A stretch of DNA of 64,000 nt from an uncultured Muribaculaceae bacterium (GTDB lineage: Bacteria; Bacteroidota; Bacteroidia; Bacteroidales; Muribaculaceae). A model generated the notes under the pieces. That model worked only from the letters and a program-made list of their open reading frames with translations. It ran no database searches and was not told the origin of the DNA. Of this stretch, positions 33,609 to 42,984 are shown one piece after another (position 1 is the stretch's first letter; each line of letters opens with the position of its first letter). The DNA is taken from positions 1 to 64,000 of the forward strand of contig CAJUIT010000011.1 in assembly GCA_910586565.1 (NCBI GenBank), written 5' to 3'. A program made the position numbers and the translations under genes.

Positions 33609-36263
33609 ATGAAATTAAATTTGATAATTGGCGCAGGGATGCTGATGTTGGGCGGTTTTACTGCCTCGGCAGCGGTGTCGGCCCCCTCGGGGCTGCTCAC
33701 CGAGCATCTTTCAGTGCCGTTAGGTGTGAACACCACCACGCCGCGATTCAGTTGGAAAAACAACGTTGCCGACGTGAAGGCACAGCAGGCCTACGAGATT
33801 CTCGTTGGCACCGACTCGCTGGCACTGGCCCGCAAAGGCGCGGCCGACCTCTGGAAATCGGGAAAAGTCGCTTCCCCGGCCTCAACCCTCGTTGAATATG
33901 CCGGCACACCGCTTTTGCCCCGCACTCAGGCGTGGTGGAAAGTGCGTGTGTGGAACGAGAACGGGAAAGCTTCGCAGTGGAGCGATGTTGCCCGTTTCGG
34001 TGTGGGAGTTGTTGCCGAAGCCGAAACCCCGCTGCAGGGGCAATATATTGGCATGCCCTCCGATGCCGGACTCGACCTCCGTTCACCCCTGTTGCGCAAC
34101 ACCCTTGAGGTGCCTGCCAATCACGGCCGTATCATGGCTCATGTGAACTCGCTGGGCTATCATGAACTTTATGTCAATGGCCGCAAGGCGGGCAAAAACG
34201 TGCTGTCGCCCGGTGTGTCGCAGCTTGGCAAGCGTTCGCTTGTGGTGACCTACGACATCACCGACCTTGTTGCCGACGGCAAAAACGACATTCTGCTCTG
34301 GCTCGGCCAGGGATGGTTCAAGCCCACCACATTCAAGGCCCCCTACGGAGGTCCGGTGGCAAAAATTGAAATCGACAATGTGAAAGGTTCTGATGCCGAC
34401 ATCCTTCTCAGCGGCGACAAAAGCTGGAAAGCTGCCGAAAGCGGTCGCCATGACACCGGCAGCTGGAACGCGCTGAGTTTCGGCGGCGAGAAAGTCGACG
34501 GTCGTGTCGCCCCCGCGTCGCTCGCCCCGGCCGACCTCGACCGCCTGAAATGGATTGCCGCCGCCGAGGTTGAAATCCCCTCGCAGCAGGCTACCCCCGA
34601 GGCTTCGGGCAACAACACCATCGTGAGCAGCTTCCCCGCAGTGAGCGTGACCCCGCTCCCCGACGGCACCTATATGGCCGACATGGGGCGTGTGCTCACC
34701 GGCTGGCTCGAGATGCGCATGCCCAAGCTCCCGGCCGGAACAGAAGTGACTATGGAATATTCCGACAACCTCACCCCCGCAGGTGAATTCGACCCCCAGG
34801 GTGAGGCCGACATCTACGTGGCCGCAGGGCGCGACGGTGAAACATTCACCAACAAATTCAACCATCATTCCTACCGTTACGTGAAGGTGAAAGGGCTTTC
34901 GGAAGCTCCATCGGCCGATATGTTCACCGCCCGGCAGATTCACGGCGAATATGCCGACGCATCCACATTCCGTTGCTCCGACCCCGACCTAAACGCCATC
35001 CACGACATGATTAAATACACCATGCAGTGCCTCACTTTCAGCGGCTACATGGTCGATTGCCCCCACCTTGAGCGCACAGGCTACGGCGGCGACGGCAACT
35101 CGTCGACTATGGTGCTCCAGACAATGTATGACGTGGCTCCCACCTACACCAACTGGATGCAGGCATGGGGCGATGTCATCGACCCCGACGGCAGCCTTCC
35201 TCACGTGGCACCCGCAGGTGGCGGGGGCGGCGGTCCCTACTGGTGCGCTTTCATGGTGCTCGCTCCGTGGCGCACATGGCTCAACTACGGCGACCGTCAG
35301 ATGCTCGAAACCTACTATCCTCTGATGAAGCAGTGGATGGGATATGTTGACGCCTACACCCGCGACGGATTGCTGCGCCGCTGGCCCGACACCCACAACC
35401 GCGGATGGTATCTCGGCGACTGGCTCGCTCCCGCAGGGGTTGATGCCGGCAATCCCGCCTCGGTCGACCTGGTTAACAACTGCGTTATCAGCGACTGCCT
35501 CGACAAGATGGAGCGCATCGCCAACGAACTGTCGCTCCCCGACGAGGCCGCGCAATGGCGCAACCGCCGCATGGCTCTCAACGCCGCAATCCACTATAAC
35601 TTCTACGATGCCGAAAAGCAGCAGTATGCCACCGGCTCGCAGCTCGACATGAGTTATCCCATGCTCGTGGGCGCCGTTCCCGAGCATCTCCGCGAGGTTG
35701 TTGCAAAACGCTTGCTCGAACTCTCGGCCACCGACTACCGCGGCCACATCGGCGCCGGCCTTGTGGGTGTGCCCATCATCACCCAGTGGGCTATCGACGA
35801 GCATCAGCCCGATTTCATGGCATCGATGCTCCGCCACCGCGATTATCCCGGCTACCTCTACATGATTGACAACGGCGCCACCGCCACATGGGAATATTGG
35901 AACGGAGAGCGCTCGCGCGTTCACAACTGCTACAACGGCATAGGCCTCTGGTTCTATCAGGGTGTAGGCGGTATCGTTCCCGATCCCGATGCCGTTGCCT
36001 ACAGCCACTTCATCATCGACCCGCAGATGCCCTCGGGTGTCGACTGGGCTGAGACCACCAAAGAGACACCCCGCGGCACTGTGGCAGTGAAGTGGAGCCG
36101 CACCCCGGGAGGCGATGTTGAATATGCCCTCTCGATTCCCGAAGGTTCCACAGCCACGGTTAAGGTTCCCGCAGGGATGACCGCGGTCTCAACCCCTGCC
36201 AACGGCGATTCCCTCACCCTTGCGGCAGGCGACCACACCCTCCGTTTCAGCGCCCGGAAATGA
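33609..36263 (+). CDS. GH78 alpha-L-rhamnosidase
   Basis: The layout is that of GH78: an N-terminal beta-sandwich (LSVPLGVNTTTPRFSW), a carbohydrate-binding region with LGYHELYVNGRKAGKNVLSPG, the catalytic (alpha/alpha)6 barrel and a C-terminal beta-sandwich. The family's DCPHRERxGYxGD signature is present as DCPHLERTGYGGD. It has a signal peptide and 884 residues, slightly short for the family. It follows the second GH2 by 49 nt. Rhamnose is the expected product. Confidence 0.88.
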   Translation: MKLNLIIGAGMLMLGGFTASAAVSAPSGLLTEHLSVPLGVNTTTPRFSWKNNVADVKAQQAYEILVGTDSLALARKGAADLWKSGKVASPASTLVEYAGTPLLPRTQAWWKVRVWNENGKASQWSDVARFGVGVVAEAETPLQGQYIGMPSDAGLDLRSPLLRNTLEVPANHGRIMAHVNSLGYHELYVNGRKAGKNVLSPGVSQLGKRSLVVTYDITDLVADGKNDILLWLGQGWFKPTTFKAPYGGPVAKIEIDNVKGSDADILLSGDKSWKAAESGRHDTGSWNALSFGGEKVDGRVAPASLAPADLDRLKWIAAAEVEIPSQQATPEASGNNTIVSSFPAVSVTPLPDGTYMADMGRVLTGWLEMRMPKLPAGTEVTMEYSDNLTPAGEFDPQGEADIYVAAGRDGETFTNKFNHHSYRYVKVKGLSEAPSADMFTARQIHGEYADASTFRCSDPDLNAIHDMIKYTMQCLTFSGYMVDCPHLERTGYGGDGNSSTMVLQTMYDVAPTYTNWMQAWGDVIDPDGSLPHVAPAGGGGGGPYWCAFMVLAPWRTWLNYGDRQMLETYYPLMKQWMGYVDAYTRDGLLRRWPDTHNRGWYLGDWLAPAGVDAGNPASVDLVNNCVISDCLDKMERIANELSLPDEAAQWRNRRMALNAAIHYNFYDAEKQQYATGSQLDMSYPMLVGAVPEHLREVVAKRLLELSATDYRGHIGAGLVGVPIITQWAIDEHQPDFMASMLRHRDYPGYLYMIDNGATATWEYWNGERSRVHNCYNGIGLWFYQGVGGIVPDPDAVAYSHFIIDPQMPSGVDWAETTKETPRGTVAVKWSRTPGGDVEYALSIPEGSTATVKVPAGMTAVSTPANGDSLTLAAGDHTLRFSARK

Positions 36264-36330
36264 CAAATGAAAAAACGATTGAAAAAAATTAAAAACCGTT
36301 AATGGTAATGCCGTTATCGGTCGTCATATA

Positions 36331-36358
36331 GAGTGAGCCGGGTTTCCCCGGTTCACTC
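36331..36358 (+). other. Hairpin in the leader of the SusD-SusC operon
   Basis: A 12-bp stem (GAGTGAGCCGGG with CCCGGTTCACTC, one G-T pair) has a TTTC loop and no T-tract after it. It lies 73 nt before the first SusD gene. Termination is unlikely; leader regulation is possible. No canonical -7 element is visible in the 168-nt gap. Confidence 0.45.
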
Positions 36359-36431
36359 GGGTGCGTTGACACGGCACAAAAGAACAAACCGACATTAATC
36401 ACATAAGTCTTTAATAATTAAATCTAAATAC

Positions 36432-38279
36432 ATGAGACAGAACCGTTTGTTGTTTGGTCTGGTAGTAGGGGCCACGTTGCTTTCGGCAACCTCCTGCGTC
36501 GACAGTTCATTCCTCGACGAAACTCAGACCACCGACCTCTCCAAAGAGGTTATTTTCAGCGACAGTACCTACACCGTAGGGTTCCTCAACCACATCTATG
36601 CCGATGCCGGCTACGACATCTATCCCAACCGTTTCAACGATGGATGGAGCGGTGAGGGTGGCTTGCAGACAGCATGTGATGAGGCTGAATTTAAAGTCAC
36701 ATCCACCATCACCGATGGTGTGCAGTTCGTAACAGGCACAGTCAACCCCGTGACCATCAAGGACGGGGCATGGAAAGTGTGCTACAATCAGATTCGTGCG
36801 GCCAATGTGTTCCTGGCCAATGTTGATTCCAGCCCCATGAACGCTATGGCCAAGACCCGCTACAAGGCCGAGGCCCGTTTCATGCGTGCGTGGTATTATT
36901 TTATGCTTCTCCGTCACTACGGCGGTGTGCCCCTGTTGGGCGACGTTGTTTATGAAAACGACGACGTTGACAACGTGAACATGAAGCGTGCCACATTCGC
37001 CGAATGTGTCAACTACATTGTGAGCGAATGTAATGCCGCCGCAGCCGACCTCCCCAACCGTCGTTCGGGAACTTCGTTCGGCCGTGCCAGCGCCGGTGCC
37101 TGCATGGCACTCATCTCGCGCTGTCTGCTCTATGCCGCCAGCCCCCTCTACAACGGCACCACCCTCACCCAAAATGAGAACCTCCGTCCGTTGGTTGGCT
37201 ACACCGAGAGCAAGGCCGAGCGTTGGAAAGATGCCGCCGATGCAGCCCGTCGTGTGATTGCCACCGGTTCTTTCCAGGTTTACGACCGTCATCAGGATAA
37301 GAACGGCAACTACGAACCCGGCTGGGGTTTCTACGCACAGTTCCAGGCCTACGACTTCACCGCTCAGACCTCCTACAACGGCAAGAACTACACCAGCGGC
37401 GCCTATTGCGGCCACATCTTCTCATGGAAACGTGCCATGAGCAACGAGCGCGAGGCATTCTGGTATCCCGTCACTTCGGGCGGTAACGGCAACGGTGGCT
37501 ATCCCACCCACGACCTCATCGAGTGCTTCCCCATGAAGGACGGCCACGCGGTAGACGATGCAGCCGGCAAGTATACCTACGACCGCATGAAGCCCGACCA
37601 GAACCGCGACCCGCGTTTCAAGAATTGCTTTGTGTGGAACAACACCACTTGCTCGGCAGGTGGCGGCAATAACCGCGACATCTTCACATTCCAGGGAGTG
37701 GGCTCAACCTCCGATGCCATCTACCAGGGCACACGCACAGGCTACTACATCCGCAAGATGTGTCACCGCGATGCCGCAGGCAACCACTTCGTTACCGTTG
37801 AACAGACCTACTGCCTGATGCGCTATGAGGAGATTCTGCTCAACTATGCCGAGGCAATCAACGAATACTACGGTCCCGACTACACCGAGCAGATCGGTAC
37901 TGTGACAGTAAGCCCCTACGATGCCCTCAAGATGATTCGCGAGAAAGCCGGTATCGAACCGGGCGACGACGGCATGTATGGCCTTAAACAGGGCATGAGC
38001 CAGCAGGAGATGCGTGAGGCAATTCGCCTCGAACGCCGCATCGAGCTCGCCTTCGAAGGTCACCGCTTCTTCGACGTTCGCCGCTGGAAGATTGCCGAGC
38101 AGACTGAGAACGCCGTTACCCACGGCCTTGAAATCTCGCGCAAACTCGACGGCACCGAAAGCTCGCGCGTGATTGCAGTGCGTCAGCACGTGTTCCGCCC
38201 CGCGATGTACTTCTGGCCCATCCCCTACAACGAGGTTGTGCGCTCTGAAGATCTTCTCCAGAACCCCTATTACGAATAA
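36432..38279 (+). CDS. SusD/RagB-family outer-membrane glycan-binding lipoprotein 1
   Basis: A surface lipoprotein (LLSATSC) that captures oligosaccharides for a TonB-dependent partner. The SusD pattern is complete, with TPR helices (ARFMRAWYYFMLLRHYGGVPL), the EILLNYAEAINE segment and EAIRLERRIELAFEGHRFFDVRRWK near the end. Length 615 is normal. It opens the operon and has no SusC gene before it, against the usual SusC-SusD order; see findings. Confidence 0.95.
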   Translation: MRQNRLLFGLVVGATLLSATSCVDSSFLDETQTTDLSKEVIFSDSTYTVGFLNHIYADAGYDIYPNRFNDGWSGEGGLQTACDEAEFKVTSTITDGVQFVTGTVNPVTIKDGAWKVCYNQIRAANVFLANVDSSPMNAMAKTRYKAEARFMRAWYYFMLLRHYGGVPLLGDVVYENDDVDNVNMKRATFAECVNYIVSECNAAAADLPNRRSGTSFGRASAGACMALISRCLLYAASPLYNGTTLTQNENLRPLVGYTESKAERWKDAADAARRVIATGSFQVYDRHQDKNGNYEPGWGFYAQFQAYDFTAQTSYNGKNYTSGAYCGHIFSWKRAMSNEREAFWYPVTSGGNGNGGYPTHDLIECFPMKDGHAVDDAAGKYTYDRMKPDQNRDPRFKNCFVWNNTTCSAGGGNNRDIFTFQGVGSTSDAIYQGTRTGYYIRKMCHRDAAGNHFVTVEQTYCLMRYEEILLNYAEAINEYYGPDYTEQIGTVTVSPYDALKMIREKAGIEPGDDGMYGLKQGMSQQEMREAIRLERRIELAFEGHRFFDVRRWKIAEQTENAVTHGLEISRKLDGTESSRVIAVRQHVFRPAMYFWPIPYNEVVRSEDLLQNPYYE

Positions 38280-38311
38280 ACAATTCCTTAAATCCTCAAT
38301 AGCTAAAACCT

Positions 38312-38761
38312 ATGAAACGATTCCTTAAAGCAGGCGTTCTGGTGGCCATGCTCATGCCGGTTGCCACGTCGTGCGACTCTTATAAGGACAACGAGACCCC
38401 CGATAATTTCGTGGAGGGGGAGAAGGACCTTTCGGGAGTTTGGCAGCTGTCGGAGGTGATGCGCAACAACGTTGACATCACCACATCGATGGATTTCTCC
38501 AAATTCCGCCTTCATCTCAATGCCGACGGCACCTATAAACTTGAGAACCGCCTCCCGTTCCCCGTGGTACACGGCGGCCTCTGGACTGTCGATGATCCTG
38601 CCCACCCCTTCATGCTCACATTCACCGAGGATGGAGCCGTTGGTTCGGTTGAAGTTTCAATCCAGTTCCCCATCGCCAACGGTGTGCGTCAGCTCTCGAT
38701 TACCCACAGTCCCGGCTGCGAAAGCAACAAGTACAAATATCTGTTCGTAAAAGCAAACTAA
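38312..38761 (+). CDS. DUF5004-like small lipoprotein
   Basis: A lipobox (MPVATSC) is followed by an acidic SYKDNETPDN stretch of the kind that directs surface export, then a beta-type domain starting LSGVWQLSEV and ending KYKYLFVKAN. The size of 149 residues and its place between a SusD and a DUF4961 gene match DUF5004 proteins of Bacteroidetes PULs. The role, perhaps glycan binding, is unproven. Confidence 0.65.
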   Translation: MKRFLKAGVLVAMLMPVATSCDSYKDNETPDNFVEGEKDLSGVWQLSEVMRNNVDITTSMDFSKFRLHLNADGTYKLENRLPFPVVHGGLWTVDDPAHPFMLTFTEDGAVGSVEVSIQFPIANGVRQLSITHSPGCESNKYKYLFVKAN

Positions 38762-38774
38762 AAAGTAAGGCAAA

Positions 38775-39824
38775 ATGAAGAAGTTTTTGAAATATTTCGC
38801 CTTTATGGCGCTTGCATGCGCGGCTTTTATGACTGCTTGCATGTATCTCGACTCTTTGGATGTTGACCAGCCCCAGCCTGACGGCACAATGGCTCCCCGC
38901 ATCAAAGTTGGTGAAACCGCAACCTTTGTGGTAAAAGGTCACGTTGATGTTTCGGGCGACCGCGACGACGCCGACATTCTTGTGTTCGCAATGCTCGCAC
39001 CCCGCAGCTGGAACATCCGCTACAACGTGGTGCCCACCTACCGCGCCACCGAAGCGCTCGATTGGGAAGATGAGCAGACAATGTCGGTCATCCCCAACAC
39101 CTCCTCACCCAAGAACATGCCCGGTTACACCTGGCCTGAAGCTCTGATGGAGCGTTTCGGCCTCGGCCCCAACCGTTTCAACGACATGGAGTGGGTGGCA
39201 TGGCAGGCCGATGTGCCCGTGTGGATCTACAACGGCGGTCACCCCCAGTATGAAATCACAATCAAATGCAAAGTGGGCGACGATAACCTCACCGCCAACC
39301 TCGGATTCTTTGTCAACGACGTGGCCGACGGCCTCACCGGTGATGACAAATACTACAAGGTTGTTTACAGCGACGCATTCACCGTTTATGGCGGTATCGG
39401 CGAGGAAATCGACTTCAGCAAGCTCCGCTTCAACACCGTTGAGCCTTCACGCTCGCTTCAGGACGACCTCGTGACATTCACCTTCTCGGGCGATGCCTAC
39501 GACAACGACCTCATCGAATACGACGAGATTTTCTTCGAGGCTACAGCCCACACCGCTTCGGGCATGGACTACACCGTGAAAGCCCGCAACGATGAAACTC
39601 TCATGAAGCGTGAGAACACTTTCACCCACACCTACTCAACAACCATCTGGCCTGTAGGTTTCTTCAATGTTCCCGAGGATGAGCTGATCACAAGCATCGA
39701 CTATGTGTTCACCAACCGCGACGGCTCGAAGATTGTCAACAAGTCGCTCGACGACAAGATGGGTGGAGGCACCCCCGCAAGCGACGACATCCCCTTCACG
39801 TTCAACCTCGTGTGTGGTTATTAA
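38775..39824 (+). CDS. DUF4961-like lipoprotein
   Basis: A lipobox (AAFMTAC) precedes an all-beta protein of 349 residues with FAMLAPRSW, NDMEWVAWQ and a long repeated-strand region to the end. DUF4961 proteins often sit beside DUF5004 proteins in SusC/D loci and are presumed surface glycan-binding accessories. The two tandem lipoproteins near 20 kb appear related in layout. It lies 13 nt after the DUF5004-like gene. Confidence 0.65.
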   Translation: MKKFLKYFAFMALACAAFMTACMYLDSLDVDQPQPDGTMAPRIKVGETATFVVKGHVDVSGDRDDADILVFAMLAPRSWNIRYNVVPTYRATEALDWEDEQTMSVIPNTSSPKNMPGYTWPEALMERFGLGPNRFNDMEWVAWQADVPVWIYNGGHPQYEITIKCKVGDDNLTANLGFFVNDVADGLTGDDKYYKVVYSDAFTVYGGIGEEIDFSKLRFNTVEPSRSLQDDLVTFTFSGDAYDNDLIEYDEIFFEATAHTASGMDYTVKARNDETLMKRENTFTHTYSTTIWPVGFFNVPEDELITSIDYVFTNRDGSKIVNKSLDDKMGGGTPASDDIPFTFNLVCGY

Positions 39825-39843
39825 AAGTGACATTCCTTAAATC

Positions 39844-42800
39844 ATGACAAGAAAAAATATGTGCATCATAAATAATAACAAACGCCGCCTGCAACGCGCG
39901 GCCGTGGCGATGGCTTTCGCCACAGCCACGGCTCTTCCCGGCGCCGCCGTGAAGGGTGTTATAGTCGACGAGTATGGTTCTCCCGTGGCTCAGGCCCAGG
40001 TAACCGTGAAGGGCACCTCAACATCGGTGCTCACCGACGCCGAAGGTAATTTCGACCTCGACCTCACTGCCGGCAAAAATCTCAGCATCGTGGCTCCCGG
40101 CTATCTCGCCACCGAGTTCAATGTGGGAGCGCTCCGCCGTGAGAAAGACCTCAACGAGGTGAAAATCGTGCTCACACAGCTCAATGTGCCCATCACCGGT
40201 GAGGTGCCCACCCTGTTCGGCACCACCCCCGCCGAAAGCTATCTCGGCGCGGCATCCACCGTCTACACCGACCAGGTGAACCGTGCTATGGGCGCCACAA
40301 TCATCCCCGGCCTCGTCGATAAGATGGCAGGCCTGAACATCTCGCAGGTGCGCGGTGCGCGTCTGCGCCAGACAAACGCCAACAACTCGCTCGACCTCGC
40401 CGGATGGATTCCCATCATGGGCGCAGGCATGTATAGCGATAACACCGAGTATAACATCACCTCGCGCGGCATGACCCCCATCGTTTATGTCGACGGTATC
40501 GAACGCGACTTCTATTCAATCGACCCCGACGCTGTTGAATCGGTTTCGATTCAGAAAGATGCGCTCTCAACCATGTTCAACGGCATGCGCAGCTCGCGTC
40601 CGGTGCTCCTCATCAAAACCAAGAACCCCAAGAGCCAGGGCTTCCGCGTGTCGTTCACCGGCCGCTTCGGCATCTCCAACCCGGTGAAAATGCCCAAGGC
40701 GCTCTCATCGTCGGATTATGCCTACCTGCTCAACGAGGCTCTGCAGAACGACGGTCGCTCACCCCAGTATGAGCAGTCCGACTACTATGCGTTCCTCAAC
40801 GGTAACGACCCCATGCTTCACCCCGATGTGAACTGGTTCGACACCGCTATCCGCGACCACTCCACCTCGCAGTACTACAACGTGAACGTGTCGGGCGGCA
40901 ACAACTTCGCCCAGTTCTTCGTCAACGCTGGCTACTACTACGAGAACGGCATGTTCAACGACCTCAACGACGGCTACAGCACAAAGCTCACCGCCAAGCG
41001 CTACTCGGTCGACTCGAAGGTTGACATGCACATCACCCAGGACTTCACCGCATCGGTGTCGTTGCTGGCACGCCTCGAGGAAGGCAACCAGCCCGGTGGT
41101 TCAGGCACAGGCTACAGCGACCTGCTGCTCGACATCTACCAGACCCCCAACAACGCTTATCCTATCAAGAACCCCAACGGCACATGGGGCGGTAACGTTT
41201 CGTTCACCAACAACCTCTATGCCAAGGCTTCGGAATCGGGCTACATTAGCGACGTTACCCGCGACCTTCTCGGCGCTCTCAGCCTCAAATATGACTTCGA
41301 CCGCTATGTGAAGGGTCTGTCGGTCTACGCACGAGGCAGCATCACCGTGCAGGACCGCTCGGCAACATTCCGCACCATGCGTCAGCCCGTCTATGAATAT
41401 GCCCAGAGCGAAGGTGGCGATTATGTCTACCACCGCTACGGCGACATCTCCACCCAGACCAACAGCTACAAAGCCGTTGCAAACTATCAGCAGCTCTGGG
41501 GCAAAATCGGTGTTGACTACGAACGTCAGTGGGGTCTGCACTATTTCAAGGCAGGTCTGAGCGGCGACACCCGTCAGAACATCCACAACTACGACCTCCC
41601 CTCACTCCCCTCGAATATCCTTCAGGAGGTTTCCTACGACTACGACAAGAAGTATTTCGCTCAGTTGAAGGTGGCTGAAAGCTACTACAACCGCTATGCT
41701 CCCGGCAACCGCTGGGGTGCCTTCTTCGCAGCCGGCCTCGGCTGGGATGTGGCCCGCGAAAACTTCATGGAGTCGACCCGCGGCTGGCTCGACAAACTGA
41801 AACTCCGCCTCGTCTACGGTCGTACAGGTAACGGTGTCGACAACAGCGGCTACTACACCTACTATCAGACCTACGCTCAGAGCGGTTACGGCGGCTACAT
41901 CTGGGGCACAACTTCGGGCAACCCCGCCTACACCTATCCCAACACTCCCCTTGCCAACCCCTGGCTCACATGGGAGAAAGCCGACAAGTGGAATGTGGGC
42001 ACCGACATCGCCCTGTTCAACAACCGCCTGTTGCTTCAGGCCGACTACTACAACGACCGCTACTTCGACCTTCTTCAGGCACGCGGAAAGAGCATCGCCA
42101 TTCTCGGCACAAGCTATCCCTTCGAGAACATCGGCCGTCAGCGCCGTCAGGGTGGTGAAATCACCCTCACATGGCAGGACCACGTTGGTGATTTCAACTA
42201 CTACGTAACCGGTAACTGGAACATCGAGAGCAGCAAGGTTCTCTACATGGACGAGCAGAACCAGCCCTACGACTACATGTGCGTGACCGGTCAGCCCGTG
42301 GGTGCCACTTTCGGCCTCATCGCCGACGGCTACTTCACTTCGGTTGAGGAAATCAAGAATAGCGCCGTTATCGAAGGCTACGACAACATCCAGCCCGGCG
42401 ACATCAAATACCGCGACCTCAACGGCGACGGCGTAATCGACGAATTCGACCGCACCGTTATCGGCAACGACAAGCCCCTGCAGTACTTCGGCCTCGACTT
42501 CGGCTTCAACTGGAAAGGCTTTGAATTCTCAATGGATTGGCAGGGTGTCTACAACCGCGACATCTATGTTAACGACCGCAACCTCGTTGAAGGCTTCCAG
42601 AAATATGGCCAGAGCTATGGCCAGGGTTACGAGCTGCTCATCGGCCGCTGGACTCCCGAAACCGCCGACTCCGCAATCCTCCCCCGCCTCTCGGCAGGTG
42701 GCAACGACTACAACATGGGTGCCGATTACGGTTCGTCGTTCTGGATGAAGAACGGTAACTTCATCCGTTGCAAGAATCTTTATGTGGCCTACACCCTGCC

Positions 42801-42966
42801 GCAGACTTTCTGCCGCAACTTCCTTGCAGGTGTGCGTCCCAAATTCTTCGTGAACGTTCAGAATCTCTGCACCATCTCGGCCTGCGACTGGGTTGATCCC
42901 GAAGTTAGCTTCACAAGCTACCCCCTGCAGCGCACCTGGAGCTTTGGTATCAATCTTAAATTCTAA
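39844..42966 (+). CDS. SusC/RagA TonB-linked outer-membrane transporter 1
   Basis: A signal sequence (long, Met1-Ala about 36) is followed by a carboxypeptidase-D-like regulatory domain (GVIVDEYGSPVAQAQVTVKG), a plug with ITSRGMTPIVYVDGIERD, and a beta-barrel ending WSFGINLKF. No STN domain precedes it, so it cannot signal to a FecR partner in the classic manner. The usual DEVVVVGYG TonB-box region is not recognisable; the linker reads LNEVKIVLTQLNVPITGE instead. It is paired with the SusD gene 18 nt downstream. Confidence 0.93.
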   Translation: MTRKNMCIINNNKRRLQRAAVAMAFATATALPGAAVKGVIVDEYGSPVAQAQVTVKGTSTSVLTDAEGNFDLDLTAGKNLSIVAPGYLATEFNVGALRREKDLNEVKIVLTQLNVPITGEVPTLFGTTPAESYLGAASTVYTDQVNRAMGATIIPGLVDKMAGLNISQVRGARLRQTNANNSLDLAGWIPIMGAGMYSDNTEYNITSRGMTPIVYVDGIERDFYSIDPDAVESVSIQKDALSTMFNGMRSSRPVLLIKTKNPKSQGFRVSFTGRFGISNPVKMPKALSSSDYAYLLNEALQNDGRSPQYEQSDYYAFLNGNDPMLHPDVNWFDTAIRDHSTSQYYNVNVSGGNNFAQFFVNAGYYYENGMFNDLNDGYSTKLTAKRYSVDSKVDMHITQDFTASVSLLARLEEGNQPGGSGTGYSDLLLDIYQTPNNAYPIKNPNGTWGGNVSFTNNLYAKASESGYISDVTRDLLGALSLKYDFDRYVKGLSVYARGSITVQDRSATFRTMRQPVYEYAQSEGGDYVYHRYGDISTQTNSYKAVANYQQLWGKIGVDYERQWGLHYFKAGLSGDTRQNIHNYDLPSLPSNILQEVSYDYDKKYFAQLKVAESYYNRYAPGNRWGAFFAAGLGWDVARENFMESTRGWLDKLKLRLVYGRTGNGVDNSGYYTYYQTYAQSGYGGYIWGTTSGNPAYTYPNTPLANPWLTWEKADKWNVGTDIALFNNRLLLQADYYNDRYFDLLQARGKSIAILGTSYPFENIGRQRRQGGEITLTWQDHVGDFNYYVTGNWNIESSKVLYMDEQNQPYDYMCVTGQPVGATFGLIADGYFTSVEEIKNSAVIEGYDNIQPGDIKYRDLNGDGVIDEFDRTVIGNDKPLQYFGLDFGFNWKGFEFSMDWQGVYNRDIYVNDRNLVEGFQKYGQSYGQGYELLIGRWTPETADSAILPRLSAGGNDYNMGADYGSSFWMKNGNFIRCKNLYVAYTLPQTFCRNFLAGVRPKFFVNVQNLCTISACDWVDPEVSFTSYPLQRTWSFGINLKF

Positions 42967-42984
42967 TATTCCGGAATTATCATC

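Noticed and set aside
36331..36358. Leader hairpin as an intrinsic terminator
   Set aside because: No T-tract follows the stem.
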